Assembly: GCA_947475315.1 (NCBI GenBank)
Contig: CANJMY010000003.1
Location: 1 to 64,000, forward strand
Direction of reading: 5' to 3'
Origin: Pseudomonadota bacterium
GTDB lineage: Bacteria; Myxococcota_A; UBA796; GCA-2862545
DNA: 64,000 bases
Shown here: piece after piece, positions 8,640-17,881 of the stretch
Position numbering within the stretch: the first letter of the stretch is position 1
Layout: each line of letters starts with the position of its first letter
The notes under the pieces: generated by a model
Told to the model about the DNA's origin: nothing
The model's input: the letters and a program-made list of their open reading frames with translations, nothing else
Database searches by the model: none
Program-made: the position numbers and the translations under genes

Positions 8640-9299
8640 TCACAGCGAGCTGGCGGCCTCGGCCTGACGATCACGGCGCTCGCGCAGCGCCACGATCACG
8701 GCGGAATAGCACCAAGGATCCAGCGAGTCGGTGCCGCTGGCCTCGGAGCGCGGCAGGCCCAGCTCGTCGCAGCAGCGGCGGGCGAAGCGCATGCGCCCGC
8801 TGCGGCTCTCAGGCACGCGCAAGCCGATGGTGGCCAGGCAGCCGTTGGGCACGCTGTCCATGAGCGCGGCGGCGGATCCATCGGCGACCTGCTCACACAC
8901 CACGGTGCGGCGGCGCGATCCGCAGCGCATGGAGAGCAGCTCGCGCAGCAGCGTGAGCGCGAGCGGGCGCGCGGGGAGCAGCTGCAGACCGTCGACCACC
9001 AGACCCGGCGTCTCGAGCACGCGCTCCGACCAGTGGCCCAGGCGCGTGCGCCGCACGACCTCGTCCTGAAAGCTGACCGCGTCGAGAACCAGCGTTCCAC
9101 GCACGGTGTCTGCGCCGCCAAGTCGGCGTGCGACGGCGCTCTTCCCAGAACCCCTCGGGCCAAGGATGAACACGATCGGGCGCTCTGCGACGATGCGACG
9201 GAGCGGTCGCTTGCCGAGGTACTCGGAGCTTGTCCCTGTCACAAAGCCGGGCGCCGGACGTCGAGCCAAAGGATCCCCCGCGAACACCGACCGCGTCAA
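8640..9299 (-). CDS. Small DnaA/Hda-like P-loop ATPase
   Basis: About 219 residues starting at a TTG (9299) preceded by GAGGA; an in-frame start further upstream would cross the palindromes. The opening FVTGTSSEYLG resembles the entry of DnaA domain III (FVxGxSNxLA). Walker A is GPRGSGKS. GLVVDGLQLLPARPLALTLL corresponds to the DnaA strand around Walker B (IDDIQFL), but the second acidic residue is replaced, so ATP hydrolysis may be weak. RTVVCEQVADG, the RVPES segment and RMRFARRCCDELGL match sensor I to sensor II order in DnaA. The DNA-binding domain IV is missing. It could be an Hda-like regulator of replication initiation or a diverged paralogue. Confidence 0.6.
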   Translation of the reverse strand: MTRSVFAGDPLARRPAPGFVTGTSSEYLGKRPLRRIVAERPIVFILGPRGSGKSAVARRLGGADTVRGTLVLDAVSFQDEVVRRTRLGHWSERVLETPGLVVDGLQLLPARPLALTLLRELLSMRCGSRRRTVVCEQVADGSAAALMDSVPNGCLATIGLRVPESRSGRMRFARRCCDELGLPRSEASGTDSLDPWCYSAVIVALRERRDRQAEAASSL

Positions 9300-9310
9300 A
9301 CGCGATCCTC

Positions 9311-9330
9311 GGAAGCTTCCACAGCTGTGG
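9311..9330. promoter_or_regulatory. Two adjoining palindromes before the DnaA-like gene
   Basis: GGAAGCTTCC (9311-9320) and CCACAGCTGTGG (9319-9330) are both perfect palindromes and overlap by two bases. CTGTGGATAT across the right edge resembles half of a DnaA box (TGTGGATAA), with an inverted match on the left (TTCCACAG). They lie between the proposed promoter and the TTG start, about 12 bp from that start, so a bound protein could repress the gene. Confidence 0.45.
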
Positions 9331-9348
9331 ATATCGTCCGCGTCCGCA

Positions 9349-9377
9349 CTTGTAGAACATCTGGCGACGCGGATCAA
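9349..9377 (-). promoter_or_regulatory. Candidate promoter of the DnaA-like gene
   Basis: On the minus strand TTGATC (9377-9372) and TACAAG (9354-9349) are separated by 17 bp, each matching the sigma-70 consensus at four of six positions. Transcription would begin about 40 bp before the TTG start and run through the palindromes. Confidence 0.4.
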
Positions 9378-9420
9378 CGTGCTGTTCGATCCCAAGTCGT
9401 CGAAAGCGCGTCACGCCCTA

Positions 9421-9457
9421 GAAACAAGATGAGCACGCCGCCGAAAGCAGCGTGCTC
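9421..9457 (-). terminator. Terminator after the acyl-CoA dehydrogenase gene
   Basis: A perfect 8-bp stem GAGCACGC/GCGTGCTC with an 11-nt loop is followed on the minus strand by the T-rich run ATCTTGTTTC. It starts 18 bp past the acyl-CoA dehydrogenase stop codon. Confidence 0.75.
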
Positions 9458-9475
9458 ACCCTGATCGTCGCTGGA

Positions 9476-10615
9476 TCAGCCGCCGAGCGTGTTTCGCGCG
9501 ATCACGACGCGCTGGATCTCGGACGTGCCTTCGTACAGCGTGGTGATGCGCGCGTCGCGGTACAGGCGCTCGACCTCGTACTCGCGGCTGAAGCCGTAGC
9601 CGCCGAAGATCTGCACCGCCTCGTAGGCGCAGAAGTTCGCGGTCTCGCTCGCGAGCAGCTTGGCCATCGCGCACTCGGCGCTGGCGGCCTCACCCTTGGA
9701 GCGCAGCGCCGCGGCCTTCCACATCATCAGGCGCGCCGACTCGATCCGGCAGCGCATGTCGGCGATCTTGAACTGGATCGCCTGGAGGTTGGAGATGGGC
9801 TTGCCGAACGCGACGCGCTGGTTGGCGTGGCCGACCGCGAGATCCAACGCGCGCTGCGCGATGCCGAGCGCCTGCGCCGCGACGCCGATGCGGCCGCCGT
9901 CGAGCGTGGCCATGGCGACGGTGAAGCCCTTGCCCTCTTCGTGGAGCATGTTCTCCGCAGGGACCTCAAGGCCCTGGAAGAGCAGCTCGGACGTGCCCGA
10001 GCAGTGGATGCCCATCTTCTCTTCGATCTTGCCGACCGAGAAGCCGGGCCAGGCCTTCTCGACGATGAACGCGCTGATGCCCTTGTGGCGCAGCGCCGGA
10101 TCCTGCGTGGCGTAGGTGACGCAGATGCCCGCCTGCGGGCCGTTCGTGATCCACATCTTGCTGCCGGTCAGCGAGAAGCCACCCGCGGTCTTGGTGGCGC
10201 GGGTCTTGAGCGCGGCGGCGTCGGAGCCGGCCTCGGGCTCGGTGAGCGCGTAGCAGCCGATGGTCTGACCCGACGCGAGCTGGGTCAGGTACTTCTCCTT
10301 CTGCGCGGCGTTGCCGAACTTCAGGATGGGCCAGCCGGCGAGGCTGTTCTGCACCGACATGATGATGCCGACGCCCGCGTCCGCGTAGCAGATCTCTTCG
10401 AGCGCGAGCACGTAGGCCAGCGTGTCCATGCCGGCGCCGCCGTACTCGACCGGGGCGAACACGCCCATCAGGCCGAGCTCGCCAAGCTTCGCGACGATGT
10501 CGACCGGGAACTGGCCCGACTGGTCGCGCGCCGTCGCGCCGGGGAGGATCTCGTTGCGCGCGAATTCACGCGCCATGTCGCGGATGGCGATCTGCTCGTC
10601 GGAGAGGTCAAACAT
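9476..10615 (-). CDS. Acyl-CoA dehydrogenase, short-chain/butyryl type
   Basis: A 379-residue FAD enzyme introducing the 2,3-double bond into acyl-CoA and passing electrons to ETF. Signatures are CYALTEPEAGSDAAALKT and KMWITNG (flavin and substrate region), QAIQFKIADM, QIFGGYGFSREYEVERLYRD, and LYEGTSEIQR. The Glu in the last motif sits where the catalytic base of butyryl-CoA and short-chain dehydrogenases lies. The downstream enoyl-CoA hydratase and nearby 3-hydroxyacyl-CoA dehydrogenase complete a C4 beta-oxidation or butyrate set. A GGGAG-type ribosome binding site precedes the ATG, 18 bp after the hydratase stop codon. Confidence 0.93.
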   Translation of the reverse strand: MFDLSDEQIAIRDMAREFARNEILPGATARDQSGQFPVDIVAKLGELGLMGVFAPVEYGGAGMDTLAYVLALEEICYADAGVGIIMSVQNSLAGWPILKFGNAAQKEKYLTQLASGQTIGCYALTEPEAGSDAAALKTRATKTAGGFSLTGSKMWITNGPQAGICVTYATQDPALRHKGISAFIVEKAWPGFSVGKIEEKMGIHCSGTSELLFQGLEVPAENMLHEEGKGFTVAMATLDGGRIGVAAQALGIAQRALDLAVGHANQRVAFGKPISNLQAIQFKIADMRCRIESARLMMWKAAALRSKGEAASAECAMAKLLASETANFCAYEAVQIFGGYGFSREYEVERLYRDARITTLYEGTSEIQRVVIARNTLGG

Positions 10616-10633
10616 CTGGGGCTCCCGTAGGGA

Positions 10634-11413
10634 TCAACGGCCGGTGTACTGGGGCTCGCGCTTCTCGACGAAGGCGGCCATGCCTTCCTTCTGGTCAGAG
10701 GTCGCGAAGCAGAGGGCGAAGAGGCTGCGCTCGGCCGCGAGGCCGGCGGCGAGCGGGGCGTCGGCGTTCTCATGCAGGGCGCGGCGCACCATACGAACGG
10801 CGAACGGGCCCTTCTTGGCGATGGTGGTGGCCATCTCGAGCGCCGCGTCGAACGCGGAGCCTTCGACCGCGCGGCTGGCGAGGCCGATCGCGTAGGCCTC
10901 CTTGGCGTCCACGATGCGCGCCGTGAGGCACAGGTCCATGGCGATGGCCAGGCCCACGCGGCGCACCAGGCGCTGCGTGCCGCCGAAGCCCGGGATGACG
11001 CCCAGGTTGACCTCGGGCTGGCCGAACTTGGCGCGCGCGCCGGCGACGATCATGTCGCAGCACAGCGCAAGCTCGCAGCCGCCGCCCAGCGCGAAGCCGT
11101 CGACCGCCGCGATCACGGGCACCGGGCAGGACTCAATGGCCGCGGCGAGGTCCTGGCCCTTGCGGGCGAAGGCCTCCGCCTGGGCGACCGTGAAGTCGCG
11201 CATGCCGGGGATGTCGGCGCCGGCCACGAAGGCCTTGCCGCCGGCGCCCGTCACCACGACGGCGCGCAGGCCCTCGCGGTGCGCGTGTGTCTGGAAGGCC
11301 AGCACGAGCGCGTCCATGACATCGGCGTTCAGGGCGTTGAGGGCCGCAGGGCGGTTGACGGTCAGGACGGCGATCGCGTCGCGGTCCTCCCACAAGACGA
11401 CGGGCTCGGACAT
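10634..11413 (-). CDS. Enoyl-CoA hydratase/crotonase
   Basis: A 259-residue crotonase-fold enzyme that hydrates 2-enoyl-CoA to 3-hydroxyacyl-CoA. KAFVAGADIPGM supplies the first oxyanion-hole strand, and IAAVDGFALGGGCELALCCD contains the second oxyanion glycine and the first catalytic Glu. PEVNLGVIPGFGGTQRLVR carries the second catalytic Glu. The ATG at 11413 has GGAG upstream. The acyl-CoA dehydrogenase gene follows 18 bp downstream, so they should form one operon. Confidence 0.93.
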   Translation of the reverse strand: MSEPVVLWEDRDAIAVLTVNRPAALNALNADVMDALVLAFQTHAHREGLRAVVVTGAGGKAFVAGADIPGMRDFTVAQAEAFARKGQDLAAAIESCPVPVIAAVDGFALGGGCELALCCDMIVAGARAKFGQPEVNLGVIPGFGGTQRLVRRVGLAIAMDLCLTARIVDAKEAYAIGLASRAVEGSAFDAALEMATTIAKKGPFAVRMVRRALHENADAPLAAGLAAERSLFALCFATSDQKEGMAAFVEKREPQYTGR

Positions 11414-11438
11414 GACGCGCTCCGGAAGGGCGCCAGCA

Positions 11439-11843
11439 CTAACGATGCGCCCCGCCTCGCGTCCACCAACCGCCACGGGCAATCCGCCACGCCCAGGCCA
11501 GCAGCACCAGCTGGAGCGGCAGCCGGGCCCACGCCGCGAACGACGACACCGGCGACTCCGGCACCGGCTGGATGTGGTTCATCGCCATGTTGAGGTTGGC
11601 CGGAAACACTGCGATGAACAACGCGAACAGGCCCCAGGCCGCCGCCACGCGCGTGCGCGGGATCAACAGCCCTACGCCCCCTGCGACCTCGAAGAAGCCG
11701 CTGATCTGGACCAGCAGCAGCGGCGCCGGGAGGTACGCCGGCACGATTCGCACGAACGGATCCGGCGAGACAAAGTGAAGCACCCCCACCGCGATCATCG
11801 CGACCGCCAGCAGCCCGATCCCTAGACGTTCTCCCCAGCTCAT
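11439..11843 (-). CDS. DoxX-like membrane protein
   Basis: A 134-residue protein with about four membrane helices (LGIGLLAVAMIAVGVLHFV, LLLVQISGFFEVAGGVGLLI, AAWGLFALFIAVFPANLNMA, and a C-terminal helix). The motif GFFEVAGGVGLLIPRTRVAAAWGL is typical of DoxX/DoxX-like quinone-associated membrane proteins. Its ATG overlaps the stop of the DUF1189 gene (ATGA), so the two are translationally coupled. It may relate to redox or sulfur metabolism, but no partner proves that. Confidence 0.75.
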   Translation of the reverse strand: MSWGERLGIGLLAVAMIAVGVLHFVSPDPFVRIVPAYLPAPLLLVQISGFFEVAGGVGLLIPRTRVAAAWGLFALFIAVFPANLNMAMNHIQPVPESPVSSFAAWARLPLQLVLLAWAWRIARGGWWTRGGAHR

Positions 11844-12661
11844 GCGCCCTCCCCAGGCTGCGGCGTCGCTGGATCCAGCAGCCCCACCTTGGTTGCCGAC
11901 AGGACCCAGCCAAGCACCGCCAGATCCAGCAGCCCCAGCGAGATCCAGGTGCCCGGCGACGTCTCGATCGCGCGGGCCGCGAACACCAGCACCGCGTCGA
12001 TCAGGATCGACGGCGTCATCGCCACCATTGCGAGCCTCCCCCGATCCGCCCAACCCACAGTGGACCCAACGATCCAGCGGGCCGGGGCGGTCAGCAGCGC
12101 GAGCACGCAAGCGAGCGCGAGGCGGAACGCGAGCGACACCAGCGTGCGGGAGACCAACACCGCCACCCCGACCAGCGCGGGGAGCCAGCGCGTCGCCCAG
12201 GCTGCCCAAGAGCGAGCCGCCATCGGGCCCATCTCGACGCGCGCGCTCGGCGGGTAGCCCGCGCTGCGCACCGATCCGTCCGGCTGCCGCACCATCAGAC
12301 GGTCCCTCAAGAAGATCACGCCCGGGCCGCTTCGCTCGCCGAAGCCCGTCGTGCGTCCGGTGGTGTCGAAGATCGCCAGCGCGCCCTGCCCGTTCGGCCC
12401 CGGGACCACGTAGGGCTGCACGGCGTCCACGGTGAGGATCCCGCCGTCGATCACCAGGTGCGGGACCTTGTCCGCCACGTCCAGGACTCCCGGCTGGGAC
12501 GTGAACGCCCACACCTGCCCAAACGCCCCCACGGCCTGGGTCAGGCTGACCAGGGTGAGGAGCACGACCAGATACGCGAGCGCGCTGCGTCTGCGGTCGA
12601 GCACGCGCCGGTAGAGGTCCATACGGAACGCCGCGGGGATGTCGCGAACGAGGTCGAGCAT
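11840..12661 (-). CDS. DUF1189-like multi-pass membrane protein
   Basis: A 273-residue protein beginning MLDLVRDIPAAFRMDLYRRVL, the amphipathic start seen in DUF1189 proteins, followed by one N-terminal membrane helix. A soluble domain of ~130 residues follows (VPHLVIDGGILTVDAVQPYV, ALAIFDTTGRT), then a bundle of about four membrane helices. The soluble part resembles the DUF1189 extracytoplasmic domain, where a displayed value is compared with an internal state; its molecular role is unknown. Coupled by a 4-bp overlap to the DoxX-like gene. Confidence 0.65.
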   Translation of the reverse strand: MLDLVRDIPAAFRMDLYRRVLDRRRSALAYLVVLLTLVSLTQAVGAFGQVWAFTSQPGVLDVADKVPHLVIDGGILTVDAVQPYVVPGPNGQGALAIFDTTGRTTGFGERSGPGVIFLRDRLMVRQPDGSVRSAGYPPSARVEMGPMAARSWAAWATRWLPALVGVAVLVSRTLVSLAFRLALACVLALLTAPARWIVGSTVGWADRGRLAMVAMTPSILIDAVLVFAARAIETSPGTWISLGLLDLAVLGWVLSATKVGLLDPATPQPGEGA

Positions 12662-12746
12662 GCAGGCTCCGCCGCGGCAGGGGCTCTTCACCGCGCGCTC
12701 TTGAACGAATTCTCTGAAGCGGTCCGGCCGCTCGCTCGACACCTAG

Positions 12747-12821
12747 CGCAGGGAACGAAAATCCCCTGCGTCAGGCCTCTCGACCGCCGGGCCCCCCCCC
12801 TCCCGTGCGGTCAGAGAGGCC
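12747..12821 (-). terminator. Tandem hairpins after the OsmC gene
   Basis: Two inverted repeats follow the OsmC stop codon. GCGGTC-AGAGAGGCC pairs with GGCCTCT-C-GACCGC (about 14 bp with one mismatch, 12774-12821). CGCAGGG pairs with CCCTGCG around an AT-rich loop (12747-12770). The T-run GATTTTCGTT lies in the second loop. This could terminate osmC transcription or insulate the DUF1189 promoter. Confidence 0.55.
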
Positions 12822-12843
12822 CGACGTCCTTTCTGGGGCCAAC

Positions 12844-13272
12844 CTAGGCCAGCGTCGCCGTCATGGTGATGACGGTGCCGGGCGCGAGCAGGCGCGAGAT
12901 GGGACAGCCGACCTTGGCGTTCGCCGCAGCGGTCTGGAACTTCTCCGCGTCCGCGTCCGGGATCACGGCGACGACGTCGAGGTGGATGCCGACCACGGTC
13001 CAGCCGGCCTCGAGGCGATCCATCGTGAGGGTCGCCTTGGTGTCGATGCTGGTGGCGGTCATGCCGGCGTTGCCGAGCTGGCCCGACAGCGCCATCGAGA
13101 AGCAGCCCGCGTGCGCGGCGGCGATCAGCTCCTCAGGGTTGGTGCCCGCCTCGTTCTCGAAGCGGGTGGTGAAGCCGTAGCGCGAGCTCGAGAGCACGCC
13201 GCTGTCCGTCGTGATCTCGCCGCGACCGTCCTTGAGTCCGCCGCTCCACTTCGCCGATGCTGCACGCTTCAT
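12844..13272 (-). CDS. osmC: OsmC family peroxiredoxin
   Basis: A 142-residue OsmC/Ohr-fold protein. The two redox cysteines are in AAHAGCFSMALSGQ and AKVGCPISRLL, as in OsmC, and NPEELIAAAHAGCF is the family signature. It reduces organic hydroperoxides using thiols or lipoylated partners. The order of the two cysteine motifs and SSRYGF favour OsmC over Ohr. It lies 27 bp downstream of the 3-hydroxyacyl-CoA dehydrogenase gene on the same strand, perhaps one transcript. Confidence 0.88.
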   Translation of the reverse strand: MKRAASAKWSGGLKDGRGEITTDSGVLSSSRYGFTTRFENEAGTNPEELIAAAHAGCFSMALSGQLGNAGMTATSIDTKATLTMDRLEAGWTVVGIHLDVVAVIPDADAEKFQTAAANAKVGCPISRLLAPGTVITMTATLA

Positions 13273-13299
13273 GTTGGCCTCCAGACCGTGATGTTGAGA

Positions 13300-14148
<849 letters not shown>

Positions 14149-14234
14149 GTGTCCTCCGGAGGGGCCCGTGTAACCGGGCCCTCGCTCCCGACGAGGGCCA
14201 GGGTGGTTACAGTCGCCACAGCGGGGAAACACAC

Positions 14235-14423
14235 GTGTCGGAAGGCAGGCAGCAAGGGGATCTGGCAACGGTGGTCATCGGCGTGGTGCTGGGGCTGGCG
14301 TGCGCGTGGATCCTGCGTCTGCCAGCCTGCATCACGGGCGAGCAGCTGCCGCCCGCCCCGCGCAATCCATGGGACATCCCCGGTCGCCAGGACTCTGACG
14401 GCGGCGTGAAGAGCCCGCGCTAG
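14235..14423 (+). CDS. Small single-pass membrane protein, hypothetical
   Basis: A 62-residue reading frame starting with GTG. It has a polar N-terminus, one hydrophobic segment (VVIGVVLGLACAWIL) and a Pro-rich tail (PPAPRNPWDIPG). A short purine stretch GGGGAAA lies about 8 bp upstream. It is divergent from the 3-hydroxybutyryl-CoA dehydrogenase gene and precedes the lipoprotein gene. I recognise no family; the clean membrane segment and isolated position make a real gene plausible. Confidence 0.45.
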   Translation: MSEGRQQGDLATVVIGVVLGLACAWILRLPACITGEQLPPAPRNPWDIPGRQDSDGGVKSPR

Positions 14424-14500
14424 GCCTGGTCGGTAGCCCACCCGGCAGAATTCGGTCACGCCGGTTCCCCGCCCGCATGGTCCGAGATAGACCGCGCGCC

Positions 14501-17500
14501 ATGCGCCACTCCTCGCCTTCGACCCGGGCGTCTGCCCTCGCCCTGCTCGCCCTCACCGCCTGCGTCCGCACGGTCCCGCTGGGCCCCGACGTGGGCGCTT
14601 GCGCCGACACGCCGGACGGCGTGTACACCTACGGCGAGATCGGGATCGGCACCTGCCTGGCCGGCCCCGCCGACGCTCAGTTCCTGGTGCGCGACGGCAC
14701 CACCTGGCTGACCGTCACCAACGCAGACCCGTTCCGCAATTTCACCAGCGGCAGCCTGCTCTCCATCGACATGTCCGGCGTCGCGCGCACCCAGGAGCGC
14801 TACAGGGTCGACGAGCTCAACGCGCACGCGCTGAAGATGGAGTCCTTCGTCGGCCGCTTCGGGCTGGACGGCTCGCAGACCAAGGCCGTGGTCGCGTCTC
14901 GCCTGTCGGACGGCAGCTACTTGCGCACCACCGACGACAAGGTGTGGATGGTCGACCTGACCGACCCCGCCCACGCGACCTACCAAGACCGCAGCTTCCT
15001 GTCGGTCGGCGCCGACCCGTTCGCCGTGGTGCCCGACAACGCGCAGGGTCGCAGCTACGTGCTCAACGCCACCGGCAATTCGGTGTCGGTGCTCAACACG
15101 TCGGTCAGCCCGCCCGTGCTGCTCGACCCGTCGCCGGACAGCCTGGTCACGGGCGGCGAACTGGCCCGCGTGTCTGGCTCGCAGGCCATCGGCGAGCTTC
15201 GCACGTCGCGCATCCTGGACGAAGAGATCGCCCGCGCAGATCAGTGGACCGTCACCTACGTCGACGGCAGCACGCGCCTCTGGGCACCCACTCCCTCGGC
15301 GGACGGCGTCGGCCTCGCACGATGGACGTCGGGCGGCGTGTCGTGGACCGAGTCCAGGCTCGGCGTCGAGCTCGACGGCGGCGTCGCAGGCCTGTCCGGC
15401 ACGTCTGACCCGTGGATCCTGGCGAGCGGCAGCGGGCTGCTCGCGTACTTCGCGGCGGACGGCAAGATCCGCAGCGCCTTCACCGACGGCGCCGCGGGCG
15501 ACTGGCTGGTCGACAGCACACCGGTGGTCGGCGGCACGGCGGCGTGGGCCGAGGTGCAGGGCGGTCCGTCGTTGATCGACGTGAACGGCCGGGCCACCAT
15601 GTACTTCGATGCCCATGAAGAAGGCGCCACGGACAGCAAGATCGGCGTCGCCACCACCCTGGACGGCACCACCTGGGTCGCCAAGTCTGCGCCTTCGATC
15701 GAGCCCCCGCCCGGCTTTGAGCGCGTGACGCAGCCGAGCGCGCTGGTCGATCCGAACAACCTCGCGGTGCGGGTGTGGTCGAGCGCGTGGGACGGCAGCC
15801 ACTGGGTGGTCGCGCTCGCGCAGAGCACGGACGACGGCCTCACCTTCGCCCCGTCCGAGGTCGTGCTGGACCTGGGCGTCGAGTCGGCTGCGGCGCCCGT
15901 TGTCGTGGTGTCCGGCGGTCGCTACCGCATGTGGCTCACGGTGTCCGAGGGCGGCGGGTGGTCGCACGCTACGTCGTGGTCCTGGGACGGCGTCAACTGG
16001 TCTGCCCCCGAGACGGTCATCGACTCCGAGGTGCCGTTCGACGTGGCCGCTCCGCCGCGCGTCGGCATCCAGCACGCAGCCGAGATCTCCTGGCGCGTCG
16101 CCGGCGCCAACGTGGGCACGCTCGGCGACTCCGCGTTCACGGGCGAGCCCTACTCTGCGACCGGTCGCGGCTTCGCGCTGTCCGTCGCCGCGGGTCAGGT
16201 GACCGGCACCGACGTCGGCTATGACCTGGGCGGCGGCATCGAGCCCGGCGGCCTAGCCGACACCGACGGCGTGCAGACGCTCTATGCCACGGGCTGGTCG
16301 GATCTGGGCGTGCCGCGCCTGATCGCCATGCGCCTGGTCGCGGGCCGCTGGATGATCACGCGCGACGATCTGATGCCCGCGGGCTCGGGCGGCAACGCCG
16401 AGGGCGTGCGCAGCCCGGTCGTGTTCCGCACCGGCACCACCTGGACCATGCTCTACGCCGCGGGCCACGACTCGCTCTGGACCATGCGCCGCGCCACCAG
16501 CCCCGACGGCCTGGACTGGACGCCCGCGGGCAAGGACCTGCTGCCGAACCCGGCGTCGTGGGAGGCGGCCGAGGAGCTCCCCCACTCCGTCACCGTCGAC
16601 GGCGACACGCTGACCGCATGGTACTCGGGCGGCGACGGCAACCGCTGGCGCATGGGCCAGGCCACCAGCACCGACGGCGGCGTCACCTGGGCCCGCGTGG
16701 GCGGCCGCACCGAGCTCTGGACGATGGACGTCGGCGATCCCGGCACGTTCGACGACTCCGGCGTGCGCGACCCGTTCGTCGTGGTCGACGGCGAGGTGAC
16801 CAAGGTCTGGTACAGCGGCTTTGACGGCGCCATCTGGTCGATCGGCTACGCGGAGCGCACCGGCGCCGGCGCGTTCGTCCGTCGCACGCCGCCCACCGCG
16901 CTCGTGCCCGCAGCGTCGTTGTCTGGCGCCGGCCGCACCTTCTCCGCCCTCGGCGTGCGCAGCCCGGTCCTGCTCAACGACGGCGTCGAGACGACGATGT
17001 GGTACTCGGGCACCGACGGCGTCGCGTGGCGCGTCGGCGAGGCCGCCGCGCACGACGGCGAGTTGTTCCCGCGCCAGCGCTTCCCGCTCGCGGGCGACTC
17101 GTTCACGTTTGACACGCACCCCGGCGAGCCCGGTCGCAGCCAGATCAAGCTCGGCCGTCAGGTCGGTCGCCTGCTGCTCCCCGGCGCGCCCGGCGGCCCC
17201 ACGGCGGACGGCCCGTCCGCGGGCGTGCTCGACGCGTCGCGCGGCATCCTGTGGATCGTCAGCCACACGTTCCCCGGCCTGATCGCCGTCGACGTGCGCG
17301 ACGACTCCACGTCCACGTTCGACGATCGCAACTACCTGGACATCGAGGCGGCGGTCCGCGTCAGCACGACCACCGGCCTGCTGGGCTTTCAGGACGTCGC
17401 GGTCGGGCCGGACGGCAAGCTCTACCTGGCCGCCACGCAGCCGGACTCGGTGCTGGTGATCGACCCGTCCAACTTGGTCGACGACGCCGACGACGACGTC

Positions 17501-17881
17501 ATCGACGCGCGTGTGGTCGGCGTGCTCCCCATGCACGACGCCACCGACGATCAGGGCGAGACGACGTTCGCGTTCGTCGGCGTGTCGGGGCTGGCCTTCG
17601 TGCCCGCCCAGAACCTGTTGATCGCCACGCACTTCCGCGACAACAGCCTGTCGATCTTCGACCTGTCGCTCGGCACCGCCGGCGAAGAGATCCGCTACGT
17701 GCCCAACGTCGGCGAGAACCCGAGCGTGGTGCGCGTGTCGCCGGACGGCCGATCCGCGGTCATCACGAACTACCTGGGCGAGGCCGACGGCGACGTGGCC
17801 GACTCCTCGCTCTCCCTGCTGGATCTGTCGCCGGCCAGCCCGACCTACCTCCAGATCACCACCCGGATCTCCAACCGATGA
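14501..17881 (+). CDS. Large beta-propeller lipoprotein
   Basis: About 1126 residues with a lipoprotein signal (lipobox LTAC). An ATG at 14477 would add eight residues. The central part contains repeated blades with the core WYSGxDGxxWRxGxAxSxDGxxW (for example AWYSGGDGNRWRMGQATSTDG and MWYSGTDGVAWRVGEAAAHDG), like the propeller of GH32/GH43/GH68-type proteins, but I see no catalytic triad. The C-terminal ~250 residues look like a YncE/NHL-type propeller (DGKLYLAATQPDSVLVIDPS, VSPDGRSAVITNYLGE). It is exported and membrane-anchored with unknown ligand. The next lipoprotein start overlaps its stop (ATGA). Confidence 0.75.
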   Translation: MRHSSPSTRASALALLALTACVRTVPLGPDVGACADTPDGVYTYGEIGIGTCLAGPADAQFLVRDGTTWLTVTNADPFRNFTSGSLLSIDMSGVARTQERYRVDELNAHALKMESFVGRFGLDGSQTKAVVASRLSDGSYLRTTDDKVWMVDLTDPAHATYQDRSFLSVGADPFAVVPDNAQGRSYVLNATGNSVSVLNTSVSPPVLLDPSPDSLVTGGELARVSGSQAIGELRTSRILDEEIARADQWTVTYVDGSTRLWAPTPSADGVGLARWTSGGVSWTESRLGVELDGGVAGLSGTSDPWILASGSGLLAYFAADGKIRSAFTDGAAGDWLVDSTPVVGGTAAWAEVQGGPSLIDVNGRATMYFDAHEEGATDSKIGVATTLDGTTWVAKSAPSIEPPPGFERVTQPSALVDPNNLAVRVWSSAWDGSHWVVALAQSTDDGLTFAPSEVVLDLGVESAAAPVVVVSGGRYRMWLTVSEGGGWSHATSWSWDGVNWSAPETVIDSEVPFDVAAPPRVGIQHAAEISWRVAGANVGTLGDSAFTGEPYSATGRGFALSVAAGQVTGTDVGYDLGGGIEPGGLADTDGVQTLYATGWSDLGVPRLIAMRLVAGRWMITRDDLMPAGSGGNAEGVRSPVVFRTGTTWTMLYAAGHDSLWTMRRATSPDGLDWTPAGKDLLPNPASWEAAEELPHSVTVDGDTLTAWYSGGDGNRWRMGQATSTDGGVTWARVGGRTELWTMDVGDPGTFDDSGVRDPFVVVDGEVTKVWYSGFDGAIWSIGYAERTGAGAFVRRTPPTALVPAASLSGAGRTFSALGVRSPVLLNDGVETTMWYSGTDGVAWRVGEAAAHDGELFPRQRFPLAGDSFTFDTHPGEPGRSQIKLGRQVGRLLLPGAPGGPTADGPSAGVLDASRGILWIVSHTFPGLIAVDVRDDSTSTFDDRNYLDIEAAVRVSTTTGLLGFQDVAVGPDGKLYLAATQPDSVLVIDPSNLVDDADDDVIDARVVGVLPMHDATDDQGETTFAFVGVSGLAFVPAQNLLIATHFRDNSLSIFDLSLGTAGEEIRYVPNVGENPSVVRVSPDGRSAVITNYLGEADGDVADSSLSLLDLSPASPTYLQITTRISNR

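Noticed and set aside
9452-10630. Long plus-strand ORF opposite the acyl-CoA dehydrogenase
   Set aside because: Its composition is Ala/Arg/Val/Asp-biased without motifs, typical of an antisense shadow.
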